From: Palsa-89 sp963824345
GTDB taxonomy: Bacteria > Acidobacteriota > Terriglobia > Bryobacterales > Bryobacteraceae
Assembly (NCBI GenBank): GCA_963824345.1
Contig: CAWGOZ010000021.1
Location: forward strand, 310,001-374,000
Direction: 5' to 3'
Length of the DNA stretch: 64,000 nt
Shown: positions 8,295 to 20,362 of the stretch, in pieces
How positions within the stretch are numbered: position 1 is the first letter of the stretch
How the letters are laid out: every line of letters begins with the position of its first letter
The notes under the pieces: model-generated
The model's database searches: none
Seen by the model: only the letters and a program-made list of their open reading frames with translations
What the model was told of the DNA's origin: nothing
Program-made: the position numbers and the translations under genes

Positions 8295-9230
8295 TCATGC
8301 AGAACGGCACGGAGCGGTCAAGGGCGCGCCGAACGGCGCGGCGTCAGCGAACCCTTGATCGCGAGTACCGTTCTGCGACTCCGACTCCGCTGACGGGCGG
8401 CGACCAGGCGGGATGGCAATAACCTCCATCCTGTTGGTGGGCTTTGAGCAGATTTCCGCAAATTCCGCCGGGGTTCGATACGCCAAGCTGCTGTGCGGCC
8501 GTTCTGCGTTGTATTCCATGCGCCAGCGCTCGATCTTTTCCTTGGCATCGTCCAGCGTCGTGAACCAGTGATGATTCAGACACTCGTCGCGGAGCCGACC
8601 ATTGAAGCTCTCCACGTGCCCGTTCTGCATCGGCCGCCCCGGCTGAATATGAATCAGCCGGACTCCTCGTTCCTCGCACCAGACCAGGAAGTGGCGACTG
8701 GTGAACTCCGGCCCGTTGTCGCAACGAATCACTTGCGGTGTTCCTCGTTGGCTGATGATCCACTCCAACACGCGCGTCACCCGTCGGCTGGACAGTCCCG
8801 TGTCCACCTCGATCGCCGGACACTCCCGCGTGAAGCTGTCAACGACTGTCAGCATACGCAGCCCTCGCCCTGTAGCCAATCCGTCGGCGATAAAATCGAT
8901 GGCCCATTCCTGATTGGCCCGGCTCAACAGAGTTCCTGCTGGCGCCGGTCTCACCAATCGTTTCCTCTTCAGCCGCCGCACCGCCAGATGTTCCTGGCTG
9001 TACACGCGGTACACTCGTTGTGGACTCGCTCGACATCCCCGGCGTTCCAGCAGTGCGCACAGACGCCGGTATCCGAAGCGCGGCTTCTGCCGCGCCAACG
9101 CGATCAGCTCGCGACGCAGCTCCGCATTGTGATCCGGCCGCGGCCGATACCTGTAACTACTCCGATCCAGCGCCAGCAGCTTGCAGGCTTCGCGTTCTGA
9201 GTAATGAAACTCGCTCATCACCAACGCCAC
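8295..9230 (-). CDS. IS3-family transposase OrfB (DDE integrase domain)
   Basis: This is the catalytic part of the transposase, of the rve/integrase fold. An HTH_21-like region (SEREACKLLALDRSSYRYRP) precedes the DDE core. The first Asp is in QEWAIDFIAD, the second in VIRCDNGPEF, and the Glu in NGHVESFNGRLRDE, with the usual C-terminal NAERPHSSL. It is probably made mainly as the OrfAB fusion by -1 frameshifting about 30 bases upstream. The ATG at 9230 is internal to that fusion. Confidence 0.93.
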   Translation of the reverse strand: MALVMSEFHYSEREACKLLALDRSSYRYRPRPDHNAELRRELIALARQKPRFGYRRLCALLERRGCRASPQRVYRVYSQEHLAVRRLKRKRLVRPAPAGTLLSRANQEWAIDFIADGLATGRGLRMLTVVDSFTRECPAIEVDTGLSSRRVTRVLEWIISQRGTPQVIRCDNGPEFTSRHFLVWCEERGVRLIHIQPGRPMQNGHVESFNGRLRDECLNHHWFTTLDDAKEKIERWRMEYNAERPHSSLAYRTPAEFAEICSKPTNRMEVIAIPPGRRPSAESESQNGTRDQGFADAAPFGAPLTAPCRSA

Positions 9231-9244
9231 ATCTTGCCTTCGAC

Positions 9245-9520
9245 CTACAAGCTCCAGCCGTTTTTTCGGATCACCGTTTTCAAGGCCTCTTTGTCCAGGC
9301 TGAGATCAGCGACCATGTGCTTCAGCCGGCGGTTCTCATCTTCCAGTTCCTTCAGCCGGCGTGCATCGCTGACCTCCATGCCACCGTACTTGCTCTTCCA
9401 GGTGTAGATCGTCGCCTCACTGACGCCCAGTTCCCGCGCGACTTCCTTCACTGTCCGGCCTGCCTCCACCTGCTTCAGCACGCCGATGATCTGTTCTTCT
9501 GTGTGCTTGCCTTTTCTCAT
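9245..9520 (-). CDS. IS3-family transposase OrfA (helix-turn-helix protein)
   Basis: This 91-residue DNA-binding subunit starts MRKGKHTEEQIIGVLKQVEA, with a helix-turn-helix (VKEVARELGVSEATIYTWKS). A leucine-zipper-like helix follows (LKELEDENRRLKHMVADLSL), typical of OrfA of the IS407 group. The last codons before the stop are CGA AAA AAC. A -1 slip there continues into OrfB through the residues RLELVGRRQDVALV, giving the OrfAB transposase. Confidence 0.92.
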   Translation of the reverse strand: MRKGKHTEEQIIGVLKQVEAGRTVKEVARELGVSEATIYTWKSKYGGMEVSDARRLKELEDENRRLKHMVADLSLDKEALKTVIRKNGWSL

Positions 9521-9595
9521 CGAAGCTCCTTTTCTTCGCCTTTAACTACTGGAGCTTCTCAATTATGGCTGGAGGAGATTATCGAAGGCAGGTCA

Positions 9596-10017
9596 CGGGC
9601 TGGGTCGCCCGTTTCAGTTCCATCCAGGCCCGCTACCTCGACCAGCTGCTGGGCAACGCTGGATTAGACGACGCGGGAATACGCCCCGTCGCTGCCGGAT
9701 TTCAGCGACGCGCCACCGATAGTCGTTGCGCAGGCTGAAAGCGCCCGTATCAAGCTGGAAGTCTTTGCCGCGTAACTGGCGACAATTGCCAGATGAGCAC
9801 GAACGGCCAGGGTTGGACGTACTCTCGTTCAGTGCCGATCCGTTGTTGACAGACACCCGGTTTTCATGCATGCTTGTTGGAACATTACATCGTTCGTGTA
9901 GGCTGTTGGCCATCTTCGAAAGCAGGCTGACCGCGTTCGCCGATGCTGCTTTCAAGGGAATTGCAGAACGGAGATTTCGGTTTAAACGGAACAGCTTTGT
10001 TAGGAGAGGGGACGAGC
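9596..10017. other. Region between the insertion sequence and receptor 1, no gene recognised
   Basis: There are 422 bases. If the IS and one CGGG copy are removed, an open frame runs from the tRNA remnant (TNTDYGRFGTGWVARF) across the insertion point to about 9738. It has no start or recognised domain, so the IS may have split an already decayed sequence. Only the last 20 bases are assignable: the ribosome binding site AGGAGAGGGGA of receptor 1. Confidence 0.4.
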
Positions 10018-13902
<3,885 letters not shown>

Positions 13903-13978
13903 CCGCACCACTTCACGCGCACGGAAGCGTCTCGGACGGTTGGACAAGTCGTGAGATCATGAGAAACGAAGAACATAG

Positions 13979-15181
13979 ATGCCGACTTCCACTTCCGACC
14001 GCAGCCGGGCCAACGCGCGCAACGCGGTAGGGGCGGCGTTTCTCGGCTGGACGCTGGATGCCTTCGATTTCTTCGTGGTGGTTTATGTTGTTTCCGCAAT
14101 CGCGAAGGACTTCGGGCGATCGATTCCCGCCATTGCGCTGGCCATTACGGCGAGCCTGATCACGCGTCCCATCGGGGGCTTTATTTTCGGCTTGCTGGCC
14201 GACCGTTATGGACGGCGCTGGGTATTGATCGGCAACATTATCTTCTATTCGATCATCGAGGTGCTGTCAGGCTTCGCGCCTAGCTATGCCGTATTTCTCG
14301 CTTTGAGACTGCTCTATGGCGTTGGCATGGGCGGCAACTGGGGCGTCGGAGTTTCTCTCGCCTTGGAATCGGTTCCGATACGCTGGCGCGGCACGGTATC
14401 GGGAATGCTGCAAGAAGGTTATGCGGTGGGCAACGGCCTGGCGTCGATTGCGTACTTTCTCATTTATCCCCGCTGGGGTTGGCGAGCGATGTTCTTCATC
14501 GGAGTAATCCCCGCACTGCTGACCGTATTCTTATGCTTCCGGGTCGAAGAATCGAAGGCATGGCAGCAAGCACGGACCGACGGCGCGACTTACCGCCAGG
14601 CGCTTTTTAAAAATTGGCGGATATTCCTTTACTTAGTCGCGATACTCGCCGGTGTGAACTTCATCTCGCACGGGACGCAGGATTTGTACCCCACGTTCCT
14701 CGAGCGGCAACGCCACTTCGGCACCGGCGCGACGGCGTTGATTTCCTTCATTTCGGTGCTGGGGGCAGTCGCGGGCGGGTTGATCTGCGGCCGGCTATCG
14801 GACCGCCTGGGCCGGAGGCGGACCATGGTGACGGCGCTCCTGCTGGGCGTGGCAGTGATTCCTCTTTGGGTGTTCGCGCCGAATATGGCGCTGATTATGC
14901 TCGGCGCGTTTCTGATGCAATTCATGGTTCAAGGGGCCTGGGGCGTAGTTCCGGCGCACGTCAACGAGCTATCGCCTCCCGCGGTGCGCGGATTTTTTCC
15001 CGGCTTCGCGTATCAGCTCGGAGTGTTGATTGCGTCCAGCATCAGCTATATTGAGGCGCTTCTCGCCGAACATTTCAGCTACGCGACATCGATGGGAACA
15101 TTGGCGGCTGTCGTGCTCTTATTCGGAGCCATGATTGTGTGGTTGGGGCCGGAGAAGAGGGGCGTGGCGTTTTCAAAGTAA
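13979..15181 (+). CDS. MFS transporter, sialate/aromatic-acid:proton symporter type
   Basis: This is a 400-residue inner-membrane permease with about 12 hydrophobic segments. It has the MFS loop 2-3 signature GLLADRYGRRW (about residues 75-85) and the repeated loop in the second half (GRLSDRLGRRR). The start LGWTLDAFDFFVVVYVV resembles the NanT/JEN1-like and aromatic acid:H+ symporter branches, which carry small organic acids. The substrate cannot be named. It lies 76 bp downstream of receptor 1 on the same strand, which would fit outer- and inner-membrane uptake of related compounds. It converges with the DoxX operon. Confidence 0.85.
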   Translation: MPTSTSDRSRANARNAVGAAFLGWTLDAFDFFVVVYVVSAIAKDFGRSIPAIALAITASLITRPIGGFIFGLLADRYGRRWVLIGNIIFYSIIEVLSGFAPSYAVFLALRLLYGVGMGGNWGVGVSLALESVPIRWRGTVSGMLQEGYAVGNGLASIAYFLIYPRWGWRAMFFIGVIPALLTVFLCFRVEESKAWQQARTDGATYRQALFKNWRIFLYLVAILAGVNFISHGTQDLYPTFLERQRHFGTGATALISFISVLGAVAGGLICGRLSDRLGRRRTMVTALLLGVAVIPLWVFAPNMALIMLGAFLMQFMVQGAWGVVPAHVNELSPPAVRGFFPGFAYQLGVLIASSISYIEALLAEHFSYATSMGTLAAVVLLFGAMIVWLGPEKRGVAFSK

Positions 15182-15217
15182 TGCTGGCGCGCGTCAGATC
15201 CTTCAAACGGATGCGCC

Positions 15218-15685
15218 TCAACGTCGCGAGAGAGCGCCAGATTGTTCTGACAGTGCAATGGGTTTCGCGTGAGCCAGGTACGCGTCCAGGGACCAGGGGC
15301 CGGGTCCATAAGCGATCATGAACAGGAAACCGCCCGCGATGGCGAAGTCCTTCGTGAAGTGGGCCAACTCGCCTTGCACATTAAAATCGGCGTGAAAGAG
15401 CGCCGTCGCGACGATGCAAAAGCCCGCCAACATAAGCGCCGCGAACCTCGTTTGGTAGCCCAGCACCACCAAGACGCCACATCCGATCTGGACCAGGATT
15501 ACGGGGTACACCAGCCCGCCCGCCACGTTATGCGCCGCCATGTATTGCTGGATTTGAGGCGTGTGAATCGCCTTGTTGATACCGAACGTGAGGAAGACCG
15601 CCGCCATGAACAGGCGGCCAATCAATAGGAACGCACCCAGCAGCGTAGGGTTGCCAAGAACGAGATTGAACAATCTGCCCTCCAC
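15218..15685 (-). CDS. DoxX-family membrane protein
   Basis: This small integral membrane protein has four hydrophobic helices: LLGAFLLIGRLFMAAVFLTF, a segment at LVYPVILVQIGCGVLVVL, ALMLAGFCIVATAL, and FAIAGGFLFMIAYG. It matches DoxX/DUF4345-type proteins, named after a thiosulfate:quinone oxidoreductase subunit but mostly of unknown role. The GTG at 15685 begins 5 bases after the upstream family A stop. A longer frame from TTG 15763 would overlap that gene by 74 bases and is less likely. It closes the C-B-A-DoxX operon. Confidence 0.8.
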   Translation of the reverse strand: MEGRLFNLVLGNPTLLGAFLLIGRLFMAAVFLTFGINKAIHTPQIQQYMAAHNVAGGLVYPVILVQIGCGVLVVLGYQTRFAALMLAGFCIVATALFHADFNVQGELAHFTKDFAIAGGFLFMIAYGPGPWSLDAYLAHAKPIALSEQSGALSRR

Positions 15686-15689
15686 CCCG

Positions 15690-16454
15690 CTATCGAGCCA
15701 CGCAAGGCCGCGGATTCCAGCCGGACGCGTCAGGTTGCTTTTTGAAATCGGTGGACGTGACAAAGGGACTGCCCAGGTAGATCGGGTCAGTGACGATGGT
15801 CGTGACAGTAAACCACTCGTTGCCGCCCGGTTCCGTGAAGCGGTCGTAATATTCGGTGAGGACTGTTTTGTCGCTGTAAGGCACGCCGTTTTTGCGAAGG
15901 TAGCCGGGACGCAATTCGGTGGTCACTACCTCCAGGCTGCGCGAGGCTCCTGCCCGGCGCGCCAGCCCCAGTCCACCAGGTCCGCCTTGTCCCGCCTGCC
16001 AGTGCGCGGCTGAGTATCCCTGCCAGGACCCAGCAGCGTTGGCGGGTGGCTGCCCACCAAAATGGAACAGGCGCGTCTGCGTTCCGGCGTCGGCTTCAAT
16101 CTTCAGCGTGTTGTCATCCTGCCATGTAATGTGCAGGCGGCCAGGAATACGCATGAGACCGGGCGCGCCATACGCCTTGCATTGCAGGCCGGCCGCTTCA
16201 TCCTTAGCCGGATCCCATGCATCCACAATCTTGCGGGCGTCCGCGTTGATGGGAATGCTGGCAGCGTCCCCCTTGAGCGGAGTCACCATGCGCCAGCGCC
16301 AATCTTCGGTCACCACCGAAACCCAATACCCCGTCAGATCCACTGGAGCGGCGGCCTTGGCCGAGGGCGGGGCAGCCGGGGCGACGGCCTGCGCATGGAT
16401 ACCGCTCGAAGTGGCCAGCGTCAAAAGCGCGCTCCACAAAACTAACCGCCTCAT
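15690..16454 (-). CDS. Exported family A protein (DLTGYW family), copy A1
   Basis: This 254-residue protein of unknown function has a signal peptide (MRRLVLWSALLTLATSSGIHA). Mature landmarks are PVDLTGYWVSVVTEDWRWRM (about residues 37-56), SIPINADARK, QCKAYGAPGLMRIPGRLHI, DNTLKIEADAG, and YLRKNGVPYSDKTVLTEYYD. The end is WNPRPC. Two conserved Cys (in LQCKAYG and RPC) could form a disulfide. The DLxGxW opening and GYLRxNGVP segment are shared with family C, so the two families appear homologous. It overlaps the upstream MBL-like gene by 4 bp (ATGA). The product is expected in the periplasm or outside the cell. No enzymatic activity can be assigned. Confidence 0.78.
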   Translation of the reverse strand: MRRLVLWSALLTLATSSGIHAQAVAPAAPPSAKAAAPVDLTGYWVSVVTEDWRWRMVTPLKGDAASIPINADARKIVDAWDPAKDEAAGLQCKAYGAPGLMRIPGRLHITWQDDNTLKIEADAGTQTRLFHFGGQPPANAAGSWQGYSAAHWQAGQGGPGGLGLARRAGASRSLEVVTTELRPGYLRKNGVPYSDKTVLTEYYDRFTEPGGNEWFTVTTIVTDPIYLGSPFVTSTDFKKQPDASGWNPRPCVAR

Positions 16455-17449
16455 TTCGTGCTCCCGGCGGGCTTGGCTTGCGTGAGGCTCTTATAAATCG
16501 CCTCGACAAATTGATCCGCCTTTACAAAACTGTTCTCCGAAATATATTCGGTATCGTAGTCCAATGTCGGCTTCGCGGCTTTCACCTGATCGAGAGTCAT
16601 GCCCTTTTTGATCATGTCCTTAATCCGGTCGCGAATAATGACCACCATGTCCCGGAACTCCACCAGATCGGCCTCGTCACAGATTCGCCCATGGCCCGGA
16701 ATCACGTAGGTGCCGCCCTCCTCCGTTTTTCCTGGAACTACCAGGTCCAGGAGGTGGTTGAGAGCCGCGATCTCGCCTTCGATGCTGCCGCCGCGCTGGA
16801 GGTCGATGTAGGGGTAGCCTTCCGGCGTGAAGATATCCCCGGTGCTCACAACATCGGAGCCGCGGAACAGAACCACGCTGTCGCCGTCGGTATGCGCGTT
16901 TGGTTCGTGATAAATGACGATCGCTTCGCCATTGAACCGCAAATCTTTAAAAGGCGTGAAGTACTCATCCTCGGGCAAGCCGAGCGCAGGCGGCTTAGCT
17001 TCGCCGGCCCCTGGCGTGGTCATGCGAATCAGGACGTTCTCCTGTGCGATGATCCTCAGCTGCTGTTCTCCATCCAACCGCTCCGGCGGCCGCCCGCCTC
17101 CGCCGGTGGGAACGATGGGGCCTGCCCCCGCTTCGCCGCGAGTTTCGGCCACCGCCTCGTTGCCACCCACATGGTCGGGATGAACGTGCGTGTTAATCAC
17201 GAAAAGCACTGGCGCAGTGGTCAGTTTGCGGATGGCCGCTATCACCGCGGGCGCCGCAGCCGCTAATCCAGTGTCGACCAACAGCACGCCGTCTTTACCG
17301 GTCTGCAGCGTGATGTTGCCGCCTGCGCCGGCCACCAAGTAGACGTTCCCTTGTACCGGCAGCACCTGGATTTGTTGCTGCGCCCTCCCCGGGCTGGCCG
17401 CCGATAACGCGAGCAACGCCCCTAAACCGAGGATCGATTTTGAATGCAC
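16451..17449 (-). CDS. Exported MBL-fold metallo-hydrolase, family B copy B1 (complete zinc motif)
   Basis: This 332-residue metallo-beta-lactamase-fold hydrolase has a signal peptide (LGALLALSAASPGRA). It is the only one of six paralogues here with the full HxHxDH motif (NTHVHPDHVGGN, about residue 90). Further ligands are AHTDGDS, STGDIF and PGHGRICDEAD. A loop insertion rich in Gly/Pro follows the motif. The start is taken as GTG 17449 because AAGGAGA lies 5-6 bases upstream. A GTG 15 bases earlier would place that ribosome binding site inside the gene. It lies between C1 (30 bp upstream) and A1 (4-bp overlap). The substrate is unknown; this copy is the one expected to bind two metal ions and be catalytic. 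Confidence 0.85.
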   Translation of the reverse strand: MHSKSILGLGALLALSAASPGRAQQQIQVLPVQGNVYLVAGAGGNITLQTGKDGVLLVDTGLAAAAPAVIAAIRKLTTAPVLFVINTHVHPDHVGGNEAVAETRGEAGAGPIVPTGGGGRPPERLDGEQQLRIIAQENVLIRMTTPGAGEAKPPALGLPEDEYFTPFKDLRFNGEAIVIYHEPNAHTDGDSVVLFRGSDVVSTGDIFTPEGYPYIDLQRGGSIEGEIAALNHLLDLVVPGKTEEGGTYVIPGHGRICDEADLVEFRDMVVIIRDRIKDMIKKGMTLDQVKAAKPTLDYDTEYISENSFVKADQFVEAIYKSLTQAKPAGSTK

Positions 17450-17479
17450 TATCGTCTCCTTCACTAAAAAACAGACTGG

Positions 17480-18403
17480 CTACTTCTTGGGGAACAGATT
17501 ACAGCCCCGGCCCGCATTGCCGCAATCGCAATAGCGCTCGCATTTTGCAGGATGAGTGTCCGGCTTGGGCATTTTCGCCTGGTACTCGGGATACAGCGTC
17601 TCGGCGCCTCCGCGCGTGGCTTCGTAAGGCAAACCGTACCAATCCGCCACCTCGTGAAGAAACGGATTCGTTCCCGGCAGATGTGCGGGGACTGTGCCAG
17701 CCGGCGCCGGCACCTCCGGTCCATATTCGCAAACATCCCGCCCGATGCGCTGGTTCGGATCGAGAATCCAATTTTGGCTGCGAACCAGGGGTTCGGTCAG
17801 GAATGCCGGGTCCGTGATCGCGGTGATGACGGTGAGATAGTTTCCATGCCTGACCCAATGCTCGGTGAATGTCGCCTTGCTGCTGCGCGGGAGTCCGTTG
17901 CGCCGCAGGTAGCTCTCCTTGAGATGGTCCGTGTACACGTTCAGCATGTTGCCATCGAAGGTGGCCGTCGAGAAACCCGCAAAGGTATGCGGCGCGAGGT
18001 CCGGCGGATGCGGCCGGCCGTCCAGCCATATGGTGCGTTCCTGCTCTTGAAAATTCATTCGCGTGTGGATGCCGATGAGCAGCTGCGTCACCGGATCGTA
18101 GATCGAATCGATCCGCATATTGGACAGGCCGCGCATCGAATAGTCGCCGCCGTGGGGCCGGCACTGATACTGGGTGACGACGGAAATCCTGTCGGCGTCG
18201 TAGCTGTCACCGCGCAATCGAGCCGCGGCGTTGATGGGGATACCCATGTAATCGCCCAGCTCCGGCCCGGGCAGCCGTTCCGGATTATCTTCATGGAACA
18301 ACGGCGCCCACTCTCCGGAAAAATCGGCTTGTCCAAAGGCCGGAAGGGCCATCAGCGTCACGGCGAGCGCAACCGAACAGCGTGAAAAACACATCTTTGT
18401 CAT
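17480..18403 (-). CDS. Exported family C protein (SGEW family), copy C1, with Cys-rich tail
   Basis: This 307-residue protein of unknown function starts at MTKMCFSRC with a signal peptide ending near LPAFGQ. An in-frame start 81 bases upstream would put about 27 non-signal residues first. Family C landmarks are ADFSGEWAPLFHED, LPGPELGDYMGIPINAAAR, QCRPHGGDYSMRG, IWLDGRPHPPDLAPHTFAGF, YLRRNGLPRSSKATFTEHW, and the C-terminal HLPGTNPFLHEV and RGGAETLYPEY. The tail carries a cysteine cluster (KCERYCDCGNAGRGC). It begins the second operon (C1-B1-A1-DoxX), 190 bp downstream of A2. Confidence 0.78.
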   Translation of the reverse strand: MTKMCFSRCSVALAVTLMALPAFGQADFSGEWAPLFHEDNPERLPGPELGDYMGIPINAAARLRGDSYDADRISVVTQYQCRPHGGDYSMRGLSNMRIDSIYDPVTQLLIGIHTRMNFQEQERTIWLDGRPHPPDLAPHTFAGFSTATFDGNMLNVYTDHLKESYLRRNGLPRSSKATFTEHWVRHGNYLTVITAITDPAFLTEPLVRSQNWILDPNQRIGRDVCEYGPEVPAPAGTVPAHLPGTNPFLHEVADWYGLPYEATRGGAETLYPEYQAKMPKPDTHPAKCERYCDCGNAGRGCNLFPKK

Positions 18404-18477
18404 AAAGCTCTCGAACAGTATATATGAAATATCTCGGGTGTACGACGTGAAAGTGGAAACGCTGAATCCATACCCCT

Positions 18478-18567
18478 GGTACATGCGGCTTCAGCCGCGT
18501 TTTTGATGGCTGCCGCCGGCGCCGACCATGCCGCGTGAGAAAAAACGAGGCTGCAGCCGCGTGCACC
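18478..18567. repeat. Inverted-repeat (REP/BIME-like) element between two operons
   Basis: Two arms of about 27 bp face each other: 18478-18504 (ATGCGGCTTCAGCCGCG then a T run) and 18541-18567 (an A run, then GAGGCTGCAGCCGCGTGC). Each arm also contains its own small palindrome of the GCGGCT...AGCCGC type. It separates the C2-B2-A2 operon from C1-B1-A1. The T/A runs beside GC-rich stems could terminate transcription in either direction. Confidence 0.5.
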
Positions 18568-18593
18568 ACTTTCATCGATCTCGGGCTTCGCTC

Positions 18594-19436
18594 TCATTTT
18601 GAAGACAGGATCAGGTCGCAAGGCTGCGGGTTCCATTTGGATCCATCCGCCTCGCGGCGGAACTGATTGCTGACCACCCATGGGACGTAGAGATACTGCG
18701 GGTCGTCCACGACGGATGTGATTACCAGGTACTCCTGGCCGGCGTCTCGATGAATATCGTAATACTCCGTGAGCACCGCGTTGGCGCTGTACGGGACCCC
18801 GTTGTTGCGGAGATATCCGGGTTTCAGGTGCGTGGTCACCACCTTGAGAGTGCCGCCCAGCTTGCGCGTATCGGGCTGCGCCTCTCCCGCCGGGGTTTGT
18901 CCGCGGAATCCTGGTGTGTCGGTATCCCGGGCGCTGATCTTCGACGTATAAAAGCGCGTGATCTGCGGCGACTGCCACTGGGCCGCCGAACTGCCTTGCA
19001 ATGTCGCCTCGGCCGTCTGCCGCGGCGGGCCGAAAGCCAATAGGCGGGTCTGCTTCCCAGCATCCACCTCGACCTTCAGGGTATTGTCGTTTTCCCAGGT
19101 AATATGCACGCGCGCGGGCTGGCGCATCAAAGCGGGCGCGCCATACGCCAGGCATTGTTTCCCCTGCGCAACGTCGTGGGCGGCATCCCAGGTATCAGCT
19201 ACCTTGCGCGCTTCCGGCGTTAATGGAAGACTGTAGTAGTCGCCTTTCGGCGCGGTCAGCATGCGATAGCGCCAATCCTCCGTGACCAGGGCGACCCAAT
19301 AGCCCGTCAAATCAATGGGCGCGGCGGCCTTGCCGCTCAGGCCCGCACCCGGAGGCGTCTGCGCGACACTTGCGAGCGGCGCGCACAACACAACCGCCGT
19401 GCCGGCGGCAAGAATCAATCCGAATTTCATAGTCAT
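18594..19436 (-). CDS. Exported family A protein (DLTGYW family), copy A2
   Basis: This 280-residue protein with a signal peptide (FGLILAAGTAVVLCAPLASV) has landmarks APIDLTGYWVALVTEDWRYR, SLPLTPEARKVADTWD, QCLAYGAPALMRQPARVHI, DNTLKVEVDAGKQTRL, YLRNNGVPYSANAVLTEYYD and WNPQPC. Compared with A1 it has an extra linker of about 25 residues near residue 165 (SKISARDTDTPGFRGQ). It is the third gene of the C2-B2-A2 operon and overlaps B2 by 4 bp (ATGA). Function is unknown; extracytoplasmic by its signal. Confidence 0.78.
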   Translation of the reverse strand: MTMKFGLILAAGTAVVLCAPLASVAQTPPGAGLSGKAAAPIDLTGYWVALVTEDWRYRMLTAPKGDYYSLPLTPEARKVADTWDAAHDVAQGKQCLAYGAPALMRQPARVHITWENDNTLKVEVDAGKQTRLLAFGPPRQTAEATLQGSSAAQWQSPQITRFYTSKISARDTDTPGFRGQTPAGEAQPDTRKLGGTLKVVTTHLKPGYLRNNGVPYSANAVLTEYYDIHRDAGQEYLVITSVVDDPQYLYVPWVVSNQFRREADGSKWNPQPCDLILSSK

Positions 19437-20362
19437 CGGCTCCCGGCCGGTTTCAGGCTGTTATAAATGGACTCGACGAACATCTCACCGGTCCAGGCAG
19501 GACGGCCGTAACGGCCGTCATAATCCCGCGTGACACGCGCGGCTTGCACCTCGCTGAGCGATTTCCCCTTCTTAATCAGATCGGCGACGCGATCGCGAAT
19601 GATGGTGACCATGTCTCGATATTCGGTGACATCGGCTTCATCGCACAGTCTGCCATGTCCCGGGATCACCAGGGTGCCGCCTTCCTGGGAAATCTCGGGA
19701 ACGGTGAGTTCGAGCAGGTGATTGAGCGCTCTTACCTCGCCCTGAATGTTGCCGCCGCGCGCCAGATCGATCACCGGATATCCCGCCGTGCTAAACACCT
19801 CGCCCGCGCTGATGACATTCGAGCCGCGGAAAAAGACGATGGAGTCGCCGTCGGTGTGCGCGGGGGCTTCCGAAAAAATTTGTACGGCTTCTCCGTTGAA
19901 GGTGAAATCCTTCAGGCGTTCAAACGTCATGGTGGGCAGCCCCACTGTGGGCATGTGCGCTTCGGGCGCGCTGAGCCGGGAAAGCGCGTTGTCCTGGGCG
20001 TAAATATTAACGTCCGGCGCCAGCGGCCCGTTACCGCCGGTCTCATGGAACATGCCGGGCTTGGCGAGGGCGACGTTGCCGCCGATATGATCGAGATCGG
20101 CGCTGGTGTTTACGATGTAGCGCACTGGTTTATCGGTGAGCTTGCGCAGCTCCGCCACCAGGACGTCTGTCATTGCCGTGGTACCGGTATCGACCATTAG
20201 GACGCCGTCGTTGTCCCGATGCTCGCCCACTTGCACCGTGATGTTGCCTTGGTCGCTTGCAAACATATAAATGTTGCCGCGTACGTGCAGAACCTCGAAG
20301 CCCGACGGCTGCTGGGCGAAAGCCAGGCCAGCCAGCAGCGGCAGGCAAAAGAGCAGTCTCAT
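19433..20362 (-). CDS. Exported MBL-fold protein, family B copy B2 (Zn1 histidines missing)
   Basis: This 309-residue protein has a signal peptide (MRLLFCLPLLAGLAFAQQ) and the MBL fold. The region equivalent to HxHxDH reads NTSADLDHIGGN. The first two His are replaced by Ser and Asp, while Asp-His of the second zinc site is kept. The third ligand region AHTDGDS and the last His (PGHGRLCDEAD) remain, but the bridging Asp of GDxF is Glu (SAGEVF). The frame is open and the other motifs are conserved, so it is a maintained protein with altered metal chemistry, not a decayed gene. It overlaps both neighbours by 4 bp (ATGA), indicating tightly coupled synthesis with C2 and A2. Confidence 0.82.
   Translation of the reverse strand: MRLLFCLPLLAGLAFAQQPSGFEVLHVRGNIYMFASDQGNITVQVGEHRDNDGVLMVDTGTTAMTDVLVAELRKLTDKPVRYIVNTSADLDHIGGNVALAKPGMFHETGGNGPLAPDVNIYAQDNALSRLSAPEAHMPTVGLPTMTFERLKDFTFNGEAVQIFSEAPAHTDGDSIVFFRGSNVISAGEVFSTAGYPVIDLARGGNIQGEVRALNHLLELTVPEISQEGGTLVIPGHGRLCDEADVTEYRDMVTIIRDRVADLIKKGKSLSEVQAARVTRDYDGRYGRPAWTGEMFVESIYNSLKPAGSR

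Larger units (their letters stand above)
8195..9595 (-). mobile_element. Complete IS3-family (IS407-like) insertion sequence, 1,401 bp
   Basis: Both ends begin with TGACCTGCC read inward (8195 on the plus strand, 9595 on the minus strand). A further shared stretch ATAATTGAGA-GCT lies about 30 bp inside each end. The element is flanked by a 4-bp target duplication CGGG (8191-8194 and 9596-9599). It encodes two overlapping transposase frames on the minus strand. OrfA ends in the slippery sequence A AAA AAC, the standard -1 frameshift site of the family. Everything needed for activity looks intact, and the perfect target duplication suggests a fairly recent insertion. Confidence 0.93.

Noticed and set aside
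15218..15763. A longer DoxX protein starting at TTG 15763
   Set aside because: It would overlap the upstream family A gene by 74 bases and add a non-hydrophobic leader. The GTG at 15685 fits the operon better.
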